NCBI GenBank assembly: GCA_964604905.1
Contig: CAZSCC010000691.1
Span: 1-13,947 of the forward strand
DNA: 13,947 nucleotides
Direction: 5' to 3'
Source: JACQFK01 sp964604905
Lineage (GTDB): Bacteria > Planctomycetota > MHYJ01 > JACPRB01
Positions 11,764 through 13,947 of this stretch are shown here, piece by piece. A program made the position numbers and the translations under genes. The number at the start of each line of letters is the position of its first letter. The first letter of the stretch is position 1. Under the pieces are notes generated by a model. That model worked only from the letters and a program-made list of their open reading frames with translations. It was not told where the DNA came from and did no database searches.

Positions 11764-13947
11764 TTCCCCAGGCCGCGAAGGTAGGCGTACAGGTCCGCGA
11801 GCTCCTCGGCCTTCAGCCCTTTGAGCAGGTCGTTGGGCATGAGGGACGCGGTCCCCGGCTTCATGGCCGCGACGTCGGCGGTCGCCACCCGCGCGGTCGT
11901 CGTCGCGCCCGTCTGGACGATGTAGCCGTCGGCCGATTCGAAGACGACGATCCCCGTGTAGACTTGGCCGTCCTTCGTCTGGAACGCCGTGGTCCGGTAG
12001 AGCGGGGCCACGTCCTTGTTGGGGTTCGAGATCGCCTCGAACAGGTCGTCGCGCGAGAAGCGGGCGGCCGCGCCCGCCAGGTTGGGCCCGAGCGCCCCCT
12101 GCACCGCATGGCACGTCTGGCACCCGCGCGCGCGGAAGACCGCCTCGCCGCGCGCCCCGTCGCCCTTCTCCCAGGGGACCGCCTTCAGGCGGGCGGCGAG
12201 GACGAGCGGGTCCTCGCCCTCGCCCTCCAGGTCGCGCCGCCGGTCGGGGTTCCTCCGGACGAACTCGTCGAAGAGCGGCTGGTAGGCGCGCTTGAGCGCC
12301 GCCGGGTCGGTCCCCGCCTCCTTGATCGAGGGGCTGAAATCCATGCTCGCCATCAGGAGGGCCGCGACCTGGGCGCGCAGCTCCCCCTTGACGGGCTCCA
12401 GCGCGAGGCGCCGGAGGAGCCTGAGGAGGATCGCCTGGTTCCCCGGCGACTCGTCGCGCCCGAGCTTCTCGAGGGCCTCGAGCGCGATCCTCGAGACCTG
12501 GGCGTTGGAGGCCTCGATCGCCGTCATGAAGCGGTCGCGATCCTCGGCCATCGGGTACTTCGCGAGGCGGAGGGCGATCGCGTCCCGGAGGCCGAAGTTG
12601 CCCCACTGGGCGCGCAGCTCGGGGAAGATGTCCCGCGCGGGGAGGGTCGAGAGGAGGTCGAGGAGCGGCTCCGACCAGGGGAACGACACGTCCTTCCGCA
12701 CCCTCTCGAGGAAGAGCTGCGCGGCCCGCCTCTTCTCGAACGGCTCCAGCGCGGCGGCCAGGGCCACGTGACCCGGGTCGACGAAGGCGGAGTGCTTGAG
12801 GAGTTCCTCCGCCACCGCCGGCTCCCGCTTCAGGAAGAGCGCCGTCAGCTCCCCGAGCCGCGGCCCCCACGTGAGCTTGGTCCGCAGCGCGTGCCCCTCG
12901 AGCTTGCGGCCGACCGAGAGCATCGCGTGGGTGATCCTCGCCGCGAGGCCCTCCGGCCACGCGCCCTTGAGGCGCGAGAGGACGATGAGGTAGTGGGCGT
13001 CGTCCGTGGGGTGGCTCTTCTCCGTGAGGAAGGCCGCGACTTTCTTCACGCTCTCCGCGTCCTCGTCCTCGAGCATGGCCAGGAGCCGCGCGGCCTCGAG
13101 ATCGAGGCGGGCGTCGCCTGACGGGAAGACGGAGCGGACCGCCTTCAGGATCTCCGCGCGGGCCTCGGGAGCGGGCGCCTCGGCGAGCGCGTAGTTCGAA
13201 TGGACCTCGACCGCGGGCTTGTCGATGTTCGTGTCGCCGAGGGCCGCCATGATGAGGCGCACGGCGTCCGCCCGGGGTCTGGGATCTTTTGTCCGACCCA
13301 GGGCCACGGTGCCCATCAGGGCGACGAACTTCCGGTCTCCGCCCGATCCCAGGACGGCGAGCCCCTCGGTGAGGAGGGGATAAGGGTCGTCGGGGGTCCT
13401 CGGAACGCCGATGGCGCGGGCCTGCTGGAGGGGCGCCGGGGTCGCCACCCAGAGGCGCGCGGCCGCCTGGCGGCAACGCGCGTCCTCGGCGAGAGAGAAG
13501 CTCGCCAGGAGCCCGGCGATCGCGTCGCCCTCGATCTCCCGGGCGCGGTCGGCCAGCGACTCGAGCGCCGAGCGCTGGACGGCCGGATCGGCGTCCTTCG
13601 CGAGCGCCAGGAGCGCCTCCGCGCCCCCCTTGGGCAGCCGGCGGCCGAGCGACCAGGCGACGCGGGCGCGCAGCGGAGCGGAGAGGCTCTTCGCCGCGGA
13701 GACAGGCACGCCTTCGAAGATCTCGGTGAGCACCTCGACCGCTCTGACCCGCGCGGCCGCGCTCTGCTTCTCATCTGCCAGCGCGGCCTGGAAGGGCCCG
13801 GGGCCGAGCTTCCGGGCGAGCGGCTCCCAGCGGGCGCGCGACCAGGCGTCGAGCGGTTGGGGCGCGTGCAGCACCTTCTCGAGATCGCCCGCGGGGGCCG
13901 AGGCCTTTCCGCCCTCGGCCTCGATGCGGAAGACCGAGCCCTTCGTG
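11760..13947 (-). CDS. HEAT/cytochrome c protein with Pirellula/Verrucomicrobium-type haem-binding domain (5' end outside the window)
   Basis: 728 residues are visible; the frame is open to the right edge, so the N-terminus is missing. The first residues (GSVFRIEAEGG) resemble the end of the beta-propeller of PVC-type membrane-bound dehydrogenases, followed by the usual PLDAWSRARWEPLARKL transition. A long alpha-helical HEAT-like array fills about 25-560 (RVRAVEVLTEIFEG, QRSALESLADRA, RLDLEAARLLAMLEDED). The C-terminal 130 residues are a cytochrome c domain: CQTCH (609-613) binds haem covalently, and M703 in GTASLMPNDLL is the likely distal ligand. ISNPNKDVAPLYRTTAFQTKDG is characteristic of the Pirellula/Verrucomicrobium-type haem domain. 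It should act outside the cytoplasmic membrane, passing electrons from an oxidised substrate (often suggested to be sugar). An internal GTG at 13872-13874 is in frame but is not needed as a start. Confidence 0.9.
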   Translation of the reverse strand, partial: TKGSVFRIEAEGGKASAPAGDLEKVLHAPQPLDAWSRARWEPLARKLGPGPFQAALADEKQSAAARVRAVEVLTEIFEGVPVSAAKSLSAPLRARVAWSLGRRLPKGGAEALLALAKDADPAVQRSALESLADRAREIEGDAIAGLLASFSLAEDARCRQAAARLWVATPAPLQQARAIGVPRTPDDPYPLLTEGLAVLGSGGDRKFVALMGTVALGRTKDPRPRADAVRLIMAALGDTNIDKPAVEVHSNYALAEAPAPEARAEILKAVRSVFPSGDARLDLEAARLLAMLEDEDAESVKKVAAFLTEKSHPTDDAHYLIVLSRLKGAWPEGLAARITHAMLSVGRKLEGHALRTKLTWGPRLGELTALFLKREPAVAEELLKHSAFVDPGHVALAAALEPFEKRRAAQLFLERVRKDVSFPWSEPLLDLLSTLPARDIFPELRAQWGNFGLRDAIALRLAKYPMAEDRDRFMTAIEASNAQVSRIALEALEKLGRDESPGNQAILLRLLRRLALEPVKGELRAQVAALLMASMDFSPSIKEAGTDPAALKRAYQPLFDEFVRRNPDRRRDLEGEGEDPLVLAARLKAVPWEKGDGARGEAVFRARGCQTCHAVQGALGPNLAGAAARFSRDDLFEAISNPNKDVAPLYRTTAFQTKDGQVYTGIVVFESADGYIVQTGATTTARVATADVAAMKPGTASLMPNDLLKGLKAEELADLYAYLRGLGK

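Noticed and set aside
11701..13476. Minus-strand frame overlapping the haem-domain gene and running through the hairpin
   Set aside because: It is a +1 shadow of the haem-domain gene, with no motif and an Arg/Gly/Pro-rich composition.

Overview
The window looks like chromosomal DNA of a high-GC member of the Planctomycetota or a close PVC-superphylum relative. The evidence is the combination of gene families: short ECF sigma factors of the Rhodopirellula/Verrucomicrobium kind paired with single-pass membrane anti-sigma-like proteins, sulfatases with their own formylglycine-generating enzyme, HEAT-repeat proteins, and a large protein ending in a Pirellula/Verrucomicrobium-type haem-binding domain. 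The assignment rests on gene content and was not checked against any database. I see no rRNA, tRNA, CRISPR array, insertion sequence or phage gene.

Layout. (1) 1-1930, plus strand: the 3' end of an unidentified gene, then an ECF sigma factor, a membrane anti-sigma-like protein and a secreted EF-hand/Lys-Pro repeat protein. They are joined by GTGA overlaps and a strong ribosome binding site, and closed by a clear rho-independent terminator. (2) 1930-2385, minus strand: a single-domain response regulator without a visible kinase. (3) 2593-4675, plus strand: a second, unrelated ECF sigma factor/membrane anti-sigma-like pair, with a strong inverted repeat just upstream and a small two-helix membrane protein downstream. 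(4) 4676-6512: a less GC-rich stretch with a gene-free 315-bp gap, a four-domain beta-sandwich surface lipoprotein (minus strand) and an upstream region rich in inverted repeats. (5) 6513-11196, minus strand: a directon of HEAT-repeat protein, arylsulfatase, iduronate-2-sulfatase-like sulfatase and membrane-anchored formylglycine-generating enzyme. (6) 11369-11734, plus strand: a cytoplasmic parvulin-type prolyl isomerase. (7) 11760 to the right edge, minus strand: the C-terminal part of a HEAT/cytochrome c protein. The last two genes converge on a perfect 15-bp-stem hairpin that holds both stop codons.

How the genes fit together. The two sulfatases carry the cysteine motifs (CCPTR and CNPSR) that must be oxidised to formylglycine, and the last gene of the directon encodes a copper-cysteine type enzyme able to do this. 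The operon therefore looks self-sufficient for making active exported sulfatases, probably for degrading sulfated polysaccharides. The two sigma/anti-sigma modules look like separate envelope-signalling units, the first with a possible calcium-binding exported partner. The haem-domain protein is of a type usually linked to sugar oxidation at the cell surface, which would suit the same lifestyle, though a functional link is inference.
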